Positions 1-12,121 of a DNA stretch of 64,000 bases are shown one piece after another. The position numbers and the translations under genes were made by a program. The stretch's first letter is position 1. Each line of letters starts with the position of its first letter. Below the pieces are notes generated by a model, which worked only from the letters and a program-made list of their open reading frames with translations, ran no database searches and was not told the DNA's origin. Source of the stretch: Areca catechu (lineage: Eukaryota; Streptophyta; Magnoliopsida; Arecales; Arecaceae); contig CM038050.1 of the NCBI GenBank assembly GCA_021397845.1, positions 109,357,891 through 109,421,890 of the forward strand. Reading direction: 5' to 3'.

Positions 1-3000
1 TGGGTAGATTACACCTCAATCCAAATTCAAGTTAGGTGCCAAATCTTGCTTAGATTGCAGACCTATGAGGAAAGGATTTGGTGTGATGTTATCCCCATGG
101 AAGTAAGTAGTATTATTTTAGGTCGACCTTGGCTCTTTGATCATGATGCAACCCTATATGGTTGAACCAATGTTTGTACCCTCAACTACCATGGGAATAA
201 GTTTGTTATCAATCCAGCTCCCCCTAGGGACCCAGTTAAGAGGGGTTCTAGTAGCCTTAAGGACAAGAAACCTAGAGTTAACCTGATTAAGGCTAGGGAG
301 TTAGAAAAGGAGATTGTTGAGGGTAACCCTATTTGGATCTTGACCTCCAATGAAATATTAGAGCCAACCCAAAAGGAACACCCTAAAGAAATTGTTGAAG
401 ATCTGAAAGAATTCGAGGATGTCTTACCTGAGGATTTACCTGATCAATTGCCACCCCTTAGAAACATCCAGCATGCAATAGACTTAGTTCAAGGAGCCAC
501 TTTACCAAACCTTCCTCACTATAGACTAAATCCCAGTGAGCATCAAGAATTACAGAGACAAGTGGGAGAATTACTTAGGAAGGGTTTCATTAGGGAGAGC
601 CTGAGTCCATGTGCAGTCCCTGCTCTACTGACCCCTAAGAAGGATGGTACCTGGAGGATGTGTGTAGATAGTAGAGCTATCAACAAAATAACTGTGAAAT
701 ATAAGTTTCCCATCCCCCGATTGGATGATATGTTAGACATGATGGCCGGAGCCAGAGTTTTCTCCAAGATAGACCTTAAGAGCGGCTATCATCAGGTTAG
801 GATTAGACCTGGGGATGAGTGGAAAACTGCTTTCAAGACTAAGGATGGCCTGTTTGAGTGGGTTGTAATGCCCTTTGGACTTTCCAATGCACCAAGTACC
901 TTTATGAGGATTATGACCCAGGTCCTGAGAGAGTTTACCGGAAAATTCGTTGTGGTCTACTTTGATGATATTCTGATTTATAGCAGGACCAAAAAGGACC
1001 ACATTAGTCATCTAAGACTGGTATGCCAAACCCTTAGGGAGAATAGCCTCTATGCCAACTTTAAGAAGTGTGATTTCAAGACACATAGGGTTATCTTCCT
1101 AGGTTTTGTTGTCACCCCTGAGGGAGTTTCTACAAATCCTGAAAAGGTTAGGGCGATTGTTGAGTGGCCTACACCCTCTAGTGTCCACGATGTACGTAGT
1201 TTCCATGGCCTAGCAACCTTTTACAGGAGATTTATTAGGGGTTTTAGCACAATCGTCGCACCTATCATCGATTGCATTAGGAATGGTACATTTGAGTGGA
1301 CCAAAGCAGCTGATAAGGCCTTCATAGAGCTTAAGGATAAGATGACCCATGCACCCATCCTTAGATTACCTGACTTTACTAAGATGTTTGAGGTCGCTTG
1401 TGACGCCTCGGGAGTAGGAATAGGTGGGGTACTAAGTCAAGAGAACCACCTTATAGCCTTCTTCAGTGAAAAGCTGAATGAGGCTAAACTTAAGTACTCT
1501 ACCTATGACAAGGAATTTTATGCGGTAGTCTAGGCCCTTAGATATTGGAGACATTACATACTACCGCAGGAGTTTGTTTTATTTTCTGACCATGAGGCAC
1601 TCCGATTCCGGAACTCCCAAAAGAAACTGAACCCATGGCATGGTAAATGGATTGAGTACATTCAGGCCTACACTTTCATCCTGAAGCACCGTGCCGGCAC
1701 TGAAAATAAGGTAGCAGATGCCCTGAGCTGTAGGTCTTTACTATTGGGATCAGTTAGCACCCAAGTCATAGGGTTTGATAGGTTAAAGGATGAATATGAA
1801 ACCTGCCCAGACTTTGGAGACATTTACCAGACCCTCAGGCTAGGACCATCCAGTACCCATAGTGAGTATACCCTTCAGGATGGTTACCTTTTCCAGAATA
1901 ATCGACTCTGTATACCTAAAACTTTCCTTAGAGAATTCCTAATCTGGGAAACCCATGCTGGAGGTTTAGCTAGTCATTTCGGTATAAATAAGACGATCTT
2001 AGCAATAGAGGACCAGTTCTTTTGGCCAGGATTGAAAAGGCACATTGCACAGATTGTAGCCAGATGTCGAACTTGTACTGTTGCCAAACAGCAAAAGCAA
2101 AACACTGGTCTTTACACACCTTTACCAGTTCCTGATCGCCCTTGGCAGGACCTAAGTATGGATTTCGTGCTAGGATTACCTAAGACCCAAATGAAACATG
2201 ACTCAATCTTTGTAGTGCTCGATAGGTTCTCTAAGATGGCTCACTTCATTTCCTGTTCCCAGACCTTTGACACGTCTAGGGTAGCCAAACTCTTCTTAGA
2301 TCATGTGGTCAAACTCCATGGCCTACCCAAGACCATTATATCTAATAGGGATGTTAGGTTCACTAGTTATTTCTGGAAGACCATATGGCACCTATTAGGG
2401 ACCAAGCTTAAGTTTTCTACAGCCTACCACCCTCAAATAGATGGCCAAACTTACGTAGTGAACCGAAGTTTAGGAAACCTCCTTAGATGCCTGGTAGGTG
2501 AACATGTTGGAACATGGGATTTGTTATTGCCTAGAGCAGAGTTTGCCTACAACAGTTCAGTAAATAGGACAACGGGTAAGAGCCCTTTTGAGATAGTTCT
2601 TGGGTACAAGCCTAATCGTCCCATTGATTTGATTCCTTTACCTATTCATGAACGAGTCTCAGAGTCCGCAGAGTCATTTGCACAGCATATTAGAGACTTG
2701 CATAAAGACATTAACCAAAAGATAAACTTAAGCAATGAAACTTATAAAAATTTGGTTAATTCTCGAAGAAGGATCAAAGAATTTGATGTAGGGGATTCTG
2801 TCATGATTAGGCTTAGGCCTGAGTGGTTCCCACCTGGGACTATTAAGAAGCTTCATGCTCGTGGAGCCAGACCTTTTAAAGTATTGAAGAAGGTTGGATC
2901 AAATGCCTATGTGCTAGACTTGCCTTCGGATATGGGCATTAGTTCTACCTTCAACATTACAGACCTGGTTGAGTACAGGGAACCGGCAATGATACCCAGT

Positions 3001-3325
3001 GAGGCTTTTGGACCTATCCCTTCTGTTGAGAGTGATACTTGCCTAGAGTGTCCACCCATCAATTGGCCTGAGAGAGGAGAACGGATCGAGCGTATCCTGG
3101 ACGATCAAGCCATTACGACCCGGGGCCGTGGTTATCAACGCTTCCTGGTCCGATGGCAAGGCCGGCCAGAGTCGGACGATTCATGGATTTCTTGAGAGGA
3201 CTTACAATGCCTCAACCCAGACCTTCTTGAGAAATATGTGAGCCAATCTGATCTTCACTCGACAGGGTCGAGTTCCTTCCACCCCGGGAGAATTGGTACG
3301 GACACCAGAGGCACCAGAATAAGGT
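1..3325 (+). pseudogene. pol: Chromovirus pol: protease end-RT-RNase H-integrase-chromodomain
   Basis: One reading frame runs the whole way and is broken only by TGA at 163, TAG at 1531 and TGA at 3193. Visible parts are the retropepsin C-terminal motif GRPWLFDHD (121-147), the RT catalytic motif YFDDILIYS (958-984), the RNase H motif ACDASGVGIGG (about 1396-1428), an integrase HHCC finger (about 1950-2080) and an integrase core (2150-2480). The chromodomain lies at about 3080-3250, with the motif RFLVRWQGRPESDDSW. The second integrase Asp is Asn (SNRD, about 2341-2352) and the catalytic Glu is Tyr (GQTYVVNR, about 2440-2463), so the integrase looks dead even apart from the stops. The native stop appears to be TAG about 30 bases into the LTR. 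Confidence 0.93.
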
Positions 3326-4555
3326 AGAGGCTTCTCAACCCTCTGTGGATCACTTAGTTAATATTTGAGTCCCCTGTAATAAATCTTAGTCCAGCTACAT
3401 TTGAGTCCTGTAATTAGTCCAGCTCTTGTTGAGCTAGTTCAGTTCAGTACTAGTCAGCTCATGTTGAGCTAATTTCAATTTTTGAGTCCTGTCCAATCAA
3501 ATTGAAGACTCAAGACCACATCATACAAGTGAGGACCAAGTTCAACCTAATTGAAGACATAAAAGTTAAGCCCAAGTCCAACCCAGCTTGAAGACTTGAA
3601 GAGTCCAGGAAGAGAAGACAAAATCAGGAACAAATTCGAAACCCTGGACCAGCCGGAAGGAATTTGGGTCAGCCCAGGCCCAGGTAGAATATAGGGTGCC
3701 CCTCCCTAGGGTCACCTCCCCTCTTGGTCGGCCACTTATGGTCACCACCTTGGCCGACCAAGAGAAGGACAAGAGGAGAGTGTTTGAGTTGAAGTTTTCT
3801 ACCTATTTGCCTTGTATTCCAATTAGAGTTTGAAAAGGAAAATGAGTCCTATGTAAAGTCTAAAGTGCCCTTACTTGGAGCCCAAGGTTAAGGGTCTATT
3901 TAAGGGACCCTAGCCTCTTGTATGAAACATACTTTTTGATATGAATTAAAACCTTGAGTTCTTCTATTGAGTTGTGTGATACCCTGCTGTGTGCATAAAG
4001 GGGTTTGTGAGAATTTTTCTTCCAGGTGTTTGCAATCACCTTCCTGCTACCAACAAACCTCCAGATCCCTGGACGCCCACTCCAAAAGAAGCCTTACCTT
4101 GCTATTTTTTATTTGTTTTCTTGTTCTTTTGTGAGTTTTCTAACCCCTGACAGGTCTTTTGCATGTCCCTGAGTTCCTACGAATCCAACGACTCCAGCCA
4201 TGCCTCAATCAGACCACCGAGCAGAAAGCCGGGTGTCCGCTGGTCATTGGCTCGGTTTTCCAAGCCGCATCCATCGAGGAACGAGAGACCCCTTCGCTGC
4301 GATCTTCACAGACATTGTCAGGTACACCCCTCTACCTCCAGTAGTTTTATTGTAGGAGAACTTGCCCTAACCGAGGCTTCTCAGCCCCGGCGATCCTTCT
4401 TTGCTACTTTTCTAGGTCTTAATCTGTATGCTGATCTTCTAAAATTCATACAAAATTCCCTATAACTTATTTTAATCTGAAATTTGGGAATTAGTCACTC
4501 ACCCCACATATAAAACATACAAAAAAAGAATTCCATGCAAATTAGTCCCGCATCA
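3294..4555 (+). repeat. 3' LTR of Gypsy-1
   Basis: The LTR starts TGGTACGGACACCAG after the purine tract CCCCGGGAGAAT and ends CCCGCATCA. These termini match the other chromovirus LTRs in the window. A TATA-like TATTTAAG sits at 3897-3904, so the RNA start is probably just downstream. The short frames inside it are judged non-coding. Confidence 0.88.
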
Positions 4556-5579
4556 ATGCACCTCCCAGAGCGCGTAGTTCGCATCGGTCGTCCCAAGCAT
4601 TTCAACAATGGTTGCGAGAATGAACACTTGTAGAGGGCCCCATCGAGGATGATGTATTTAGAGGCCATTGAGCGGACATGCCTGGCTTCCACCAAGTCAT
4701 CCAGAAGGGTCCCTCGCACCAAGAATGTATGAATTGGGTCCATCCACGAGGCTTCTTGCTCAACCTGGTGGACCTCTGTCGGCTCTTTGGCAATGCTCGG
4801 GTGCTGCAGATTCTCCAAGAAGGTCCGATCAGAGGTACTGACTGTGATAGTGGCCAGCCATGACAAGGCATCTACCCGGGAGTTTTGTTGTCGAGGTATA
4901 TGGAGGATCACAATAAGTTTACGTTGAGATACCAGGTCCCGTACCTTGTCCAAGTACCTAGCCAAGGAAGGGTCCCTTGCTTCAAATTTGCCCTTCACCT
5001 AATTGACTACCAATTGGGAGTCGGAGAAGGCATGGATCCTGCCAATGCCCAATTCATTCGCTATCTTTAGCCCTACAAGTAAAGCTTCATACTCCGCTTG
5101 GTTGTTCGACACCTGGAATGCAAAATGTAGGACGTACTCCAAACATTGCCCACCAGGGTCAGATAGGATAAAGCCTACATCGCACCCCGAGAGATTAGAA
5201 GCTCCATCTACATACAGGGTCCAAACGGGCTATGCTTCTCCCATGGGATCAGCCATAAGCATCTTAGCCACTATCAGGGTTGTCTCCGTCCCCCAGGTGC
5301 ACTCCGTAATGAAATCAGCTATTACTTCGGCTTTTAGGGACAATCATGGTTGGAAAGAGATGTCAAACTCACCTAGCCTGATGGCCCACTTGGCGAGCCA
5401 TCCAGAGGTGTCAGGGCTTCGGAGGATTGCCCTGAGGGGTTGGTCAGTCAATACGATGATCGTATATGCCTGGAAGTAGGGCCGGAGGTGCTTTGCCACT
5501 ATAACCAGTGAGTAGAATAGCTTTTGCACGTTAGGATACCTTACCTCAGCATCATGGAGGACCTTGCTGTTATAGTAGT
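4556..5579 (-). pseudogene. Tat pol: RNase H and integrase N-terminus
   Basis: RNase H is recognised from YTIIVLTDQPLRAIL and WLAKWAIRLGEFDI (5344-5529, minus) and from the C-terminal block IPRQQNSRVDALSWLAT near 4850-4900. The frame then enters the usual Tat spacer and the integrase lead-in PLLKCLGR (about 4600). It ends abruptly at the Gypsy-1 LTR, just before the HHCC finger. Stops and frame changes break it into at least two pieces. RNase H would normally remove the RNA template during reverse transcription. Confidence 0.85.
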
Positions 5580-6740
5580 TAGGATTCTACTGGCAGCCTT
5601 CCCCCACATGCATGTGGACAGCACTGATGGCCTCGTTAGAGGCTGACAGGTACAGATGTAGTACTTCCCCCTCCGTTGGCTTGGCCAAGAGTGGAGGGTT
5701 CCTCAGATAGTCTTTGAAGGCTTCAAAGGCCGACCGACATTCATCAATCCATTGGAAGTGGTCCGACCGGCACAAGGTCTTAAAGAATAGGAGAGATCTC
5801 TCGGCCGACCGAGAGATGAAGCGACTGAGAGAAGTAATCCGACCGTAAGTTCTTGCACCTGCTTTTTAGTGGATGGATGAGTCATGTCGATGATGGCTTT
5901 GATCTTTTCAGGTTGACCTCAACATCTCTTTGAGTAACTAGGAAGCCCAGAAATTTCTCGGAGGTCACCTTGAAGATACACTTGGCGGGGTTCAGCTTCA
6001 TCCTGTGGCGTCTCAGTGCATCGAAGGACTCCTGCAGGTCCCTAATGTGGTTGGCCTTATGGAGGCTTTTGATAATCATATCATTGACGTACACCTCCAG
6101 GTTCCTCCCAAGCTGAGCTTCAAAGACTCGGTTGATCAGCCTATGGAAGGTGGCGCCCGCATTCTTTAGGCCAAAAGGCATCATCCTATAGCAATACAGG
6201 CCCTTGTCCATGACAAAGGCCATCTTCTTTTCATCTTCGGGGTGCATCCTGATCTAGTTTTACCCGGAGAAAGCATCCATGAAGCTCAAGAGTTGGTGGC
6301 CGGCTGTCCCGTCTACCAGTTGATCAATTTTGGTAGGGGGAAGCTGTCCTTGGGGCACACCTTGTTGAGGTTAGTGTAATCCACACAAATCCTCCATTTC
6401 CCACTGGCCTTCTTCACCATGACAACATTGGCCAACCATTCCGGGTAATGGGACTCCCTGATGAAGCGGCCATCAAAGAGCTTCTTCACTTCCTCTTCAA
6501 TGGCCCTCTGCCTTTCAGCAGCGAAGCTCCTATTCTTCTGCCGGACGAGCCTATAAGCAGGATCCACCCTGAGCTGGTGGGTGATGATGTCCGCTGGGAT
6601 GCCTGGCATGTCCGCCACCGACCAGGCAAAGACGTCTGCATTGCTCTTCAAGAAGCCAACCAACTCCCGCTTAGCCCCCTCGTCTAGAGAGCTCCCTATT
6701 TGGAGGACTCTTATGGGATCATCCTCTCTAAAGGGCACAA
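5580..6740 (-). pseudogene. Tat pol: reverse transcriptase
   Basis: Minus-strand frames at 6313-6738 and 5882-6247 carry the RT blocks GKWRICVDYTNLNKVCPKDS and GLYCYRMMPFGLKNAGATF. The catalytic box reads YVND where YVDD is expected, so one metal-binding Asp is lost. Frame breaks separate the fingers, the palm and the connection region (5587-5885). Confidence 0.88.
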
Positions 6741-6789
6741 ATATGATCTTCTCGATGGGCTGACCATCGCTGTCAGCTTCATCTCCAAG

Positions 6790-7217
6790 GTCAAGCTGCT
6801 TGAGTGTGGGGTGCCCGTCCAGCTATTTGTCATGAATAGCTAAACACTGTCTAACTACTATGCGGTCTCCCTTCAACTCTCCAACTCCGTCATGGGTTGG
6901 AAACTTGGCCAGCAAATGGTAAGTGGATACAATGATCCGAAACATGTTGAGGGCCGACCGACCCAAAATGGCGTTGTACGCTAAGGTAGTATGGATGACC
7001 ACAAAGTTGACGGAGAAGGTTCGTTGGTAAGGCTCCGACCCGAGGGTCATGGGTAAAGTGATTTCCCCTTCAACCTCGATGCAGTTCCCCCCAATGCCAG
7101 TGAGCGGTGCCATGGATCCCGCAGCCTAGATCTCGATAGGTTCATCTGGGTGAAAGCGTCATACAGTAAAACTTCCATACAACTTCAATTATCAATAAGG
7201 ATGCGTTTTACATCACA
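6790..7217 (-). pseudogene. Tat aspartic protease region
   Basis: The minus frame 6823-7113 contains TTLAYNAILGRSALNMF followed by STYHLLAKFPT, the conserved C-terminal half of Tat-type retroviral proteases. The N-terminal catalytic Asp-Ser/Thr-Gly region upstream (7120-7217) is degraded. Position 7218 is also the inner breakpoint of the tandem duplication. Confidence 0.75.
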
Positions 7218-8930
7218 GTTGGCAATGATAGCCGACACAACCACAGGGTCATTGCCCGGAATAGGAGGCTCCGAGAGGTCCTCATCAGAGAAACTGATTA
7301 CATTGGATCTCCTAGACCTCTTTACAATGTCTTGACCCTCTTTATGCCCCCAGTCAGACCGTCAGTGCAGCATGCCAACGCCCCCATTTGTTGGGCATTG
7401 ATTGGGGAGCTCAGCCTCCTCTTGGGGGTCTCTGGCAGTTGAAGTCCCGGCCCGATCGCTGCGGGATCGAACGTACTTGTTCAGATACCCTCTCCTAATA
7501 AGGTCCTTAATGGCGTCTTTCAACTGGTGGCACTCTTCTGTGTCGTGCCCATGGTCCCTGTGGAATCGGTAGTATTTTTTTTTATTCCTAGCTGCAAGAG
7601 GGCCTCTCATCGATCGAGGCCTTTAGAAGAAGGCCTCATTCTCGATCTCCATCAAGATTTTCTCTCGCAGCAGGGAGAGGGGTGCATAGTTGTTGAACCG
7701 CTTGGGGTAGTCCCTGTACTTGGGGCTCTGGCACCACGTGGATTGGTTGTCATTGCCGGGAGGTCGGATTGCAGGGGCTTTATCACCTCGCATCTTTGGG
7801 ACTGACCTCCCCTCAGCATGGCATCGGTTCACCGATTGTTCCTCTACTAGGGCATATTTGTGCGCCTTAGGCAGCAGCTCGGTGTAGCTCATCGGAAGCT
7901 TCTTGTCCAGGGAGAATGTGAGCCTGGATGAGCGAAGACCCCTCTTGAAGGCTGACATGGCCACCACTTCATTCAAGTCTTGGACCTCCATAGCAGTCGA
8001 GTTGAAGCAGGCCATGTAGTCCCAGAGGGTCTCTCCCTCCTTTTGTTGGATGAGGAAGAGGCAGTCGGTGTTTTTCGTAGTCCAACTACAAGTCCTAAAA
8101 AGAGAAAGAAAAAGGGTTTCGAGCTGAGAAAAGGAACAGATCATACCTGGGTGGATGGCGGAGAACCATATCTGCACGGCCTTCTTCAAAGTCACCGGGA
8201 AGGCGATGCAGTGAAGGGCATCGGATGCGCCCTGCACCATCATGTGGGCCTTATAGGTGCCCATGTGGTCTAATGGATCGGTGGTACCATCATAGGGGTC
8301 CACCTACAGGATCTCGAAATGCTGGGAGATAGGCTCTCCCAGAATCTCGGTGGAGAATGGCAGGCGAGTGTAGCATGCCTAACCCCCCTCTGCCCTCTAC
8401 CAGTCAACAATCTTAATAATGCGCTCTTCCATACGTATGAATTTTTTGCCATAGTCATGCGGGTCTGCAGTGGGGCACCGGTCATCGAGAGGGGTAGAAT
8501 CTATGAAAGAGGGGAAGCTGATCTCACCCTCTTTCTTTCAGCGCGGGCCCTCAGGGACCCCCGGGGTTCCGGAACAGCGAGGGACGGAGGCAGAGGCACC
8601 TCCGACTGCTGGCTTATGCCAGCGACAGGCTAATTGTTGACACGGGAAGCCGCCGACGGCTGCCATTGATGGTCAGCCATTTCTTGAGAGCACTGGACCA
8701 CTGAGATAAGCATGTCAATGCAGTTTAGCAGCATCTGGAATTGCTGCAACCCCAGGGTGATAGTTGGCTTAGTGGCGGCAGCGGCCTCGCTTTCCGCATG
8801 GGGTGCATCGAGCCCTTGATGAGAGTGCCCCCCTCATGTAAATACTTCGAGTTCATTCTCTTGCCATGGAAAGAACTTCCCAGTCGATCTTTCCTTTTAG
8901 AACAAAGAGCACAACGGAGGTTCATGCGCC
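7218..8930 (-). pseudogene. gag: Tat gag, inner copy, with leader
   Basis: The minus frame 7623-8303 starts VDPYDGTTDPLDHMGTYKAH and carries the capsid-like core (QQKEGETLWDYMACFN). The frame 7362-7610 carries YYRFHRDHGHDTEECHQLKD, the Tat gag tail. An in-frame TAG just before VDPYDG (near 8306) replaces a CAG that is intact in the outer copy. Upstream (8520-8930) is leader sequence with degraded gag N-terminus. The capsid assembles the virus-like particle. Confidence 0.82.
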
Positions 8931-8947
8931 CTTCCTATAGCGCTAAT
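8930..8947 (-). other. Degraded Tat primer-binding site, inner copy
   Basis: The minus-strand sequence TTAGCGCTATAGGAAGG directly follows the inner LTR. The outer copy reads TTGGCGCTAGAGGAAGG, which is nearer to the usual TTGGCGCC start of Tat primer sites. Confidence 0.6.
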
Positions 8948-8948
8948 C

Positions 8949-9670
8949 TATTGCCGCTCTTCCTTCTAGACTGGGCTCGATGGATATGCTGGAGAGCTCC
9001 TCTACCAGTTGACCTGCACAAGGTCCCTGGGCGCTGGAGGGGCTCTTGCATGGGACACTCTGATGCTTAAGTTAGAGGAGGAATCAGATCAACGGAATGG
9101 AAAGAACATAGGAAAAATCGTTCATGGTAGTGAAGGAAGAACACCTCCCTCTCGTGGAGATCCCCCGGGCACCTTATATAGGCATGGAGTGCAGCCAAAT
9201 TCTGTTGGGGGATAGGCTAGGAAAATCTAGATTTGCCCCCAGGAGAGCCAGCATGGTGGCGAGGTCGTGACCTAGCAGCATGGCTGGAGGGTCGGAGTGA
9301 TGGCCTAGCGGTTTTAGTCGTGGCTATGTGGTGGAGTTCGTTGCAACAGAATATCAAAAATTGCCAAAGAGGGGCTTCTAGAGCCTTCGGGCACTCCCCT
9401 TAATGGTGGGTCGGCCTTGGTCTAGGGGAGTCACCCGGCCGACCGAGGCATCCATCAAGGGCCCCAAAGAAGCCAACACACGTGTGAGGAGGCGTCTATC
9501 GGCCCTCAGGGTTTTCTGGGTCAGACCCTTTGAGAAAGGGGCCGCAGGATCCTCTTCAAGAACCGGGGGTTGGACCTCTCTTCCCATGGCCACCCGGACA
9601 CTCCCATGAGGATCAGCCGACTGGATGCCTGGGGCCGGTCCGACCCAGGGTTAGCCGAACGGGCACAACA
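8949..9670 (-). repeat. Inner (internal) copy of the Tat LTR
   Basis: On the minus strand it begins TGTTGTGCCCG at 9670 and carries a TATATAAGG box at about 9174-9182. It ends at the primer-site remnant. An LTR in the middle of an element, flanked on both sides by gag in the same orientation, is unusual. It aligns by eye with 11403-12121, with scattered differences. Confidence 0.78.
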
Positions 9671-11382
9671 GTTGGCAATGATAGCTGACACGACCACAGG
9701 GTCATCGCCCGGAAGAGGAGGTTTCGAGAGGTCCTCATCAAAGAAACTGATTACATTGGATCCCCTGGACCTCTTTACAATGTCTTAACCCTTTTTATGC
9801 CCCCAGTCAGACCATCGGTGAAGCATGCCAATGCCCCCATCTGTTGGGCACTGATTGGGGAGGTCAGCGTCCTATGTGGGGTCTCTGGCAATTGAAGACC
9901 CGGCCCGATCCAGGCGGGATCGATTGTACTTGTTCAGATACCCTCTCCTAATGAGGTCCTCGATGACGTCTTTCAGCTGGAGGCACTCTTCTGTGTCATG
10001 CCCATGGTCCCTGTTGAACCGGCAGTATTTATTTTTATTCCTGGCGGTAGGAGGGCCTCTCATCGGTCGAGGCCTTTGGAAGAAGGCCTCGTCCTCGTTC
10101 TCGATCAAGATTCTCCTGCGACATGGAGAGGGGTGCATAGTTGTTGAACTGCTTGGGGTAGTCCCTCTACTTGGGGCTCTGGCACCGGGTGGATTGGCTA
10201 TCATCATTGGGAGGTCAGATTGCAGGGGCTTTATCGCCCCGCTTCTTTGGGACTGACCTACCCTCAGCCTGGCTTTGGTTTGCCGATTATTCCTTTGCCA
10301 GGGCATATTTGTGCACCTTGGCCAGCAGCTCGGTGTAGCTCGCCGGAAGCTTCTTGTACATGGAGAATGTGATCCTGGACAAGCGGAGCCCCCTCTTAAA
10401 GGCTGATATGGCCACCACTTCATTCAAGTCTTGGACCTCCATAGCAGTCGAGTTGAAGCAGGCCATGTAGTCTCGGAGGGTCTCTCCCTCCTTTTGTTGG
10501 ATAAGGATGAGGCAGTCGGTGTTTTTCGGAGTCTAACTACAAGTCCTGAAATGAGAAAGAAAAAGGGTTTCGAGCTAAGAAAATGAACGGATCATACCTG
10601 GGCGGATGGCAGAGAACCACATCTGCGTGGCCTTCTTTAGAGTCACCGGGAAGGCGATGCAGTGAAGGGCATCGGATGCGCCCTGCACCATCATGTGGGC
10701 CTTATAGGTGCCCAGGTGGTCCAATGGATTGGTGGTACCATCGTAGGGGTCCACCTGAGGGATCTTGAGATGCCGTGGGATAGGCTCCCCCAGAATCTCG
10801 ATGGAGAATGGCAGGTGAGTGTCGCGCACCTGAACCCCCTCTACCCTCTACCGCTCGACAATCTCGGGAATGCGCTCTTTTTTATGCATGATTTGTCTGC
10901 CGTAGTCATGCGAGTCTGTAGTGGGGCACCGGTTGTCAAGAGGGCCAAAATTGATTGAAGAGGGGGAAGCTGATCTCGCCCTCTTTCCTTCAGCACGGGC
11001 CCTCAAGGACCCCTGGGGTTTCGGAACAGCGAGGGAAGGAGGCGAGGCATCTTTGGCTGTTGGCTTACACCGGTGATGGGCTGATTGTTGACACAGGAAG
11101 CTGCCGGCGGCTGCTGTTGATGGTCAGCAATTTCCTGAAAGTGCTGGACCGCTGAGGTAAGTGTCTCAATGCGGTTTACCAGCATCTAGAATTGCTGCAA
11201 CCCCAGGGTGATGGTTGGCTCAGCGGCAGCAGCGGCATCGCTTTTCGTGTGGGGTGCGTTGGGCCCATGATGAGAGCACCCTCTCCTCATGGAAATTCAT
11301 CGAGTTCTTCCTCTTGCCATGGCCGGAACTTCCTAGTCGATCTTTCCTTTTAGAACAAAGAGCACAATGGAGGTTCGTGCCC
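9671..11382 (-). pseudogene. gag: Tat gag, outer copy, with leader
   Basis: Minus frames 10575-10829 (motif IPQVDPYDGTTNPLDHLG) and 9872-10423 (motif YCRFNRDHGHDTEECLQLKD) repeat the inner gag. The coding stops at 9671, exactly where the inner LTR begins, so this copy never reaches protease. Leader sequence fills about 10960-11382. Confidence 0.82.
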
Positions 11383-11400
11383 CCCTTCCTCTAGCGCCAA
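11383..11400 (-). other. Tat primer-binding site, outer copy
   Basis: On the minus strand TTGGCGCTAGAGGAAGG lies immediately inside the LTR, the usual place and start of a Tat primer site. The tRNA was not identified. Confidence 0.65.
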
Positions 11401-11402
11401 TC

Positions 11403-12121
11403 TATTTCCGCTCCTCCTCCTAGACCAGGCTCGGTGGATACACTGGAGAGCTTCTCTATCGGTCGACCTGCACAAAGTCCATGGGTGCCGGAGGGGCTCC
11501 GGTGGGGGATACTCCGATGCTTAAGTTAGAGGAGGAATCAGAGCAACGGAATGGAAATAACTCAAGAAAAATCGTTCATGGTAGGGAAGGAAGAATACCT
11601 ATGTCTCATGGAGATCCCCTGGTTGCCTTTTATAGGCATGGAGTGCGGCCAAATTCTGTCGGGGGACAGGCTAGGAAAACCCAGATTTGCCCCCAGGAGA
11701 GCCAGCATGGTGGCAAGGTCGTGGCTTGGCAGCATGGCGGGAGGGTTAGAGTGATAGCCTGGTGGCGGGAGTCGTGGCTATGTGGTGGAGTTCGTTGCAA
11801 CAAAATGTTAGAACTTGCCAGAGAGGGGCTTCTGGAGCCTTCAGGCAGTCCCTTCAATGGTGGGTCGGCCTCGGCCGAGGGGAGTCACCCGGTCGACCGG
11901 GGCATCCATCAGGGGCCCCAAAGAAGCCAATGCACGTGCTGGGAGGCATCTATCAGCTTCGGGATTTTTTGGGTCAGCCCTTTGGGAAGGGGCCGCGGGG
12001 TCCTCTTCAAGAATCGGGGGTCGGACCTCTCTTCCCATGGCCTCCCGAACCCTCCCGCAAGGGTCAACCAACAGGATGCCTGGGGCCGGTTTGACCCAGG
12101 GTTAGCCAGACGGGCACAAAA
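11403..12121 (-). repeat. 5' LTR of the Tat element
   Basis: The LTR is about 720 bases. Its outer edge, CGGGCACAAAA on the plus strand, has lost the CA end kept by the inner copy (CGGGCACAACA). A TATA-like box lies near 11626-11634 (minus). Next to it at 12122 is gypsy-G gag. Confidence 0.78.

Larger units (their letters stand above)
1..4555 (+). mobile_element. Gypsy-1: 3' part of a Ty3/gypsy chromovirus
   Basis: This is the right-hand part of a chromovirus; its 5' LTR and gag lie left of the window. Protease end, reverse transcriptase, RNase H, integrase and chromodomain follow in one frame, then a purine-rich tract (about 3285-3293) and the 3' LTR. The five bases after the LTR (ATGCA, 4556-4560) are followed at once by minus-strand Tat integrase sequence. 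I infer that the element inserted into the Tat element. The left copy of the target duplication is outside the window. Confidence 0.92.
4556..12121 (-). mobile_element. Tat-type (Retand-like) Ty3/gypsy element, 3' end cut off by Gypsy-1
   Basis: Read on the minus strand, the order is LTR (12121-11403), primer site, gag, a second LTR-gag copy (9670-7218), protease, RT, RNase H and the first residues of integrase. Gypsy-1 sits at 4555, and the rest of the integrase and the 3' LTR are expected left of the window. The right edge (12121/12122) abuts gypsy-G gag, so this element is inserted in gypsy-G. Clade assignment rests on the gag motif RDHGHDTEEC, the RT motif MPFGLKNAGATFHR and the primer site TTGGCGCTAGAGG; all are typical of Tat elements and unlike the chromoviruses around it. 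Confidence 0.87.
7218..12121 (-). repeat. Head-to-tail duplication of a 2.45-kb LTR-gag unit
   Basis: The sequence starting GTTGGCAATGATAGC at 7218 recurs at 9671. Both copies end in the LTR edge CGGGCACAA (9670 and 12121). The two units are about 2453 and 2451 bases. At the inner joint the LTR end ACA meets gag/protease sequence that is itself preceded by ACA, a short homology. Confidence 0.85.
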
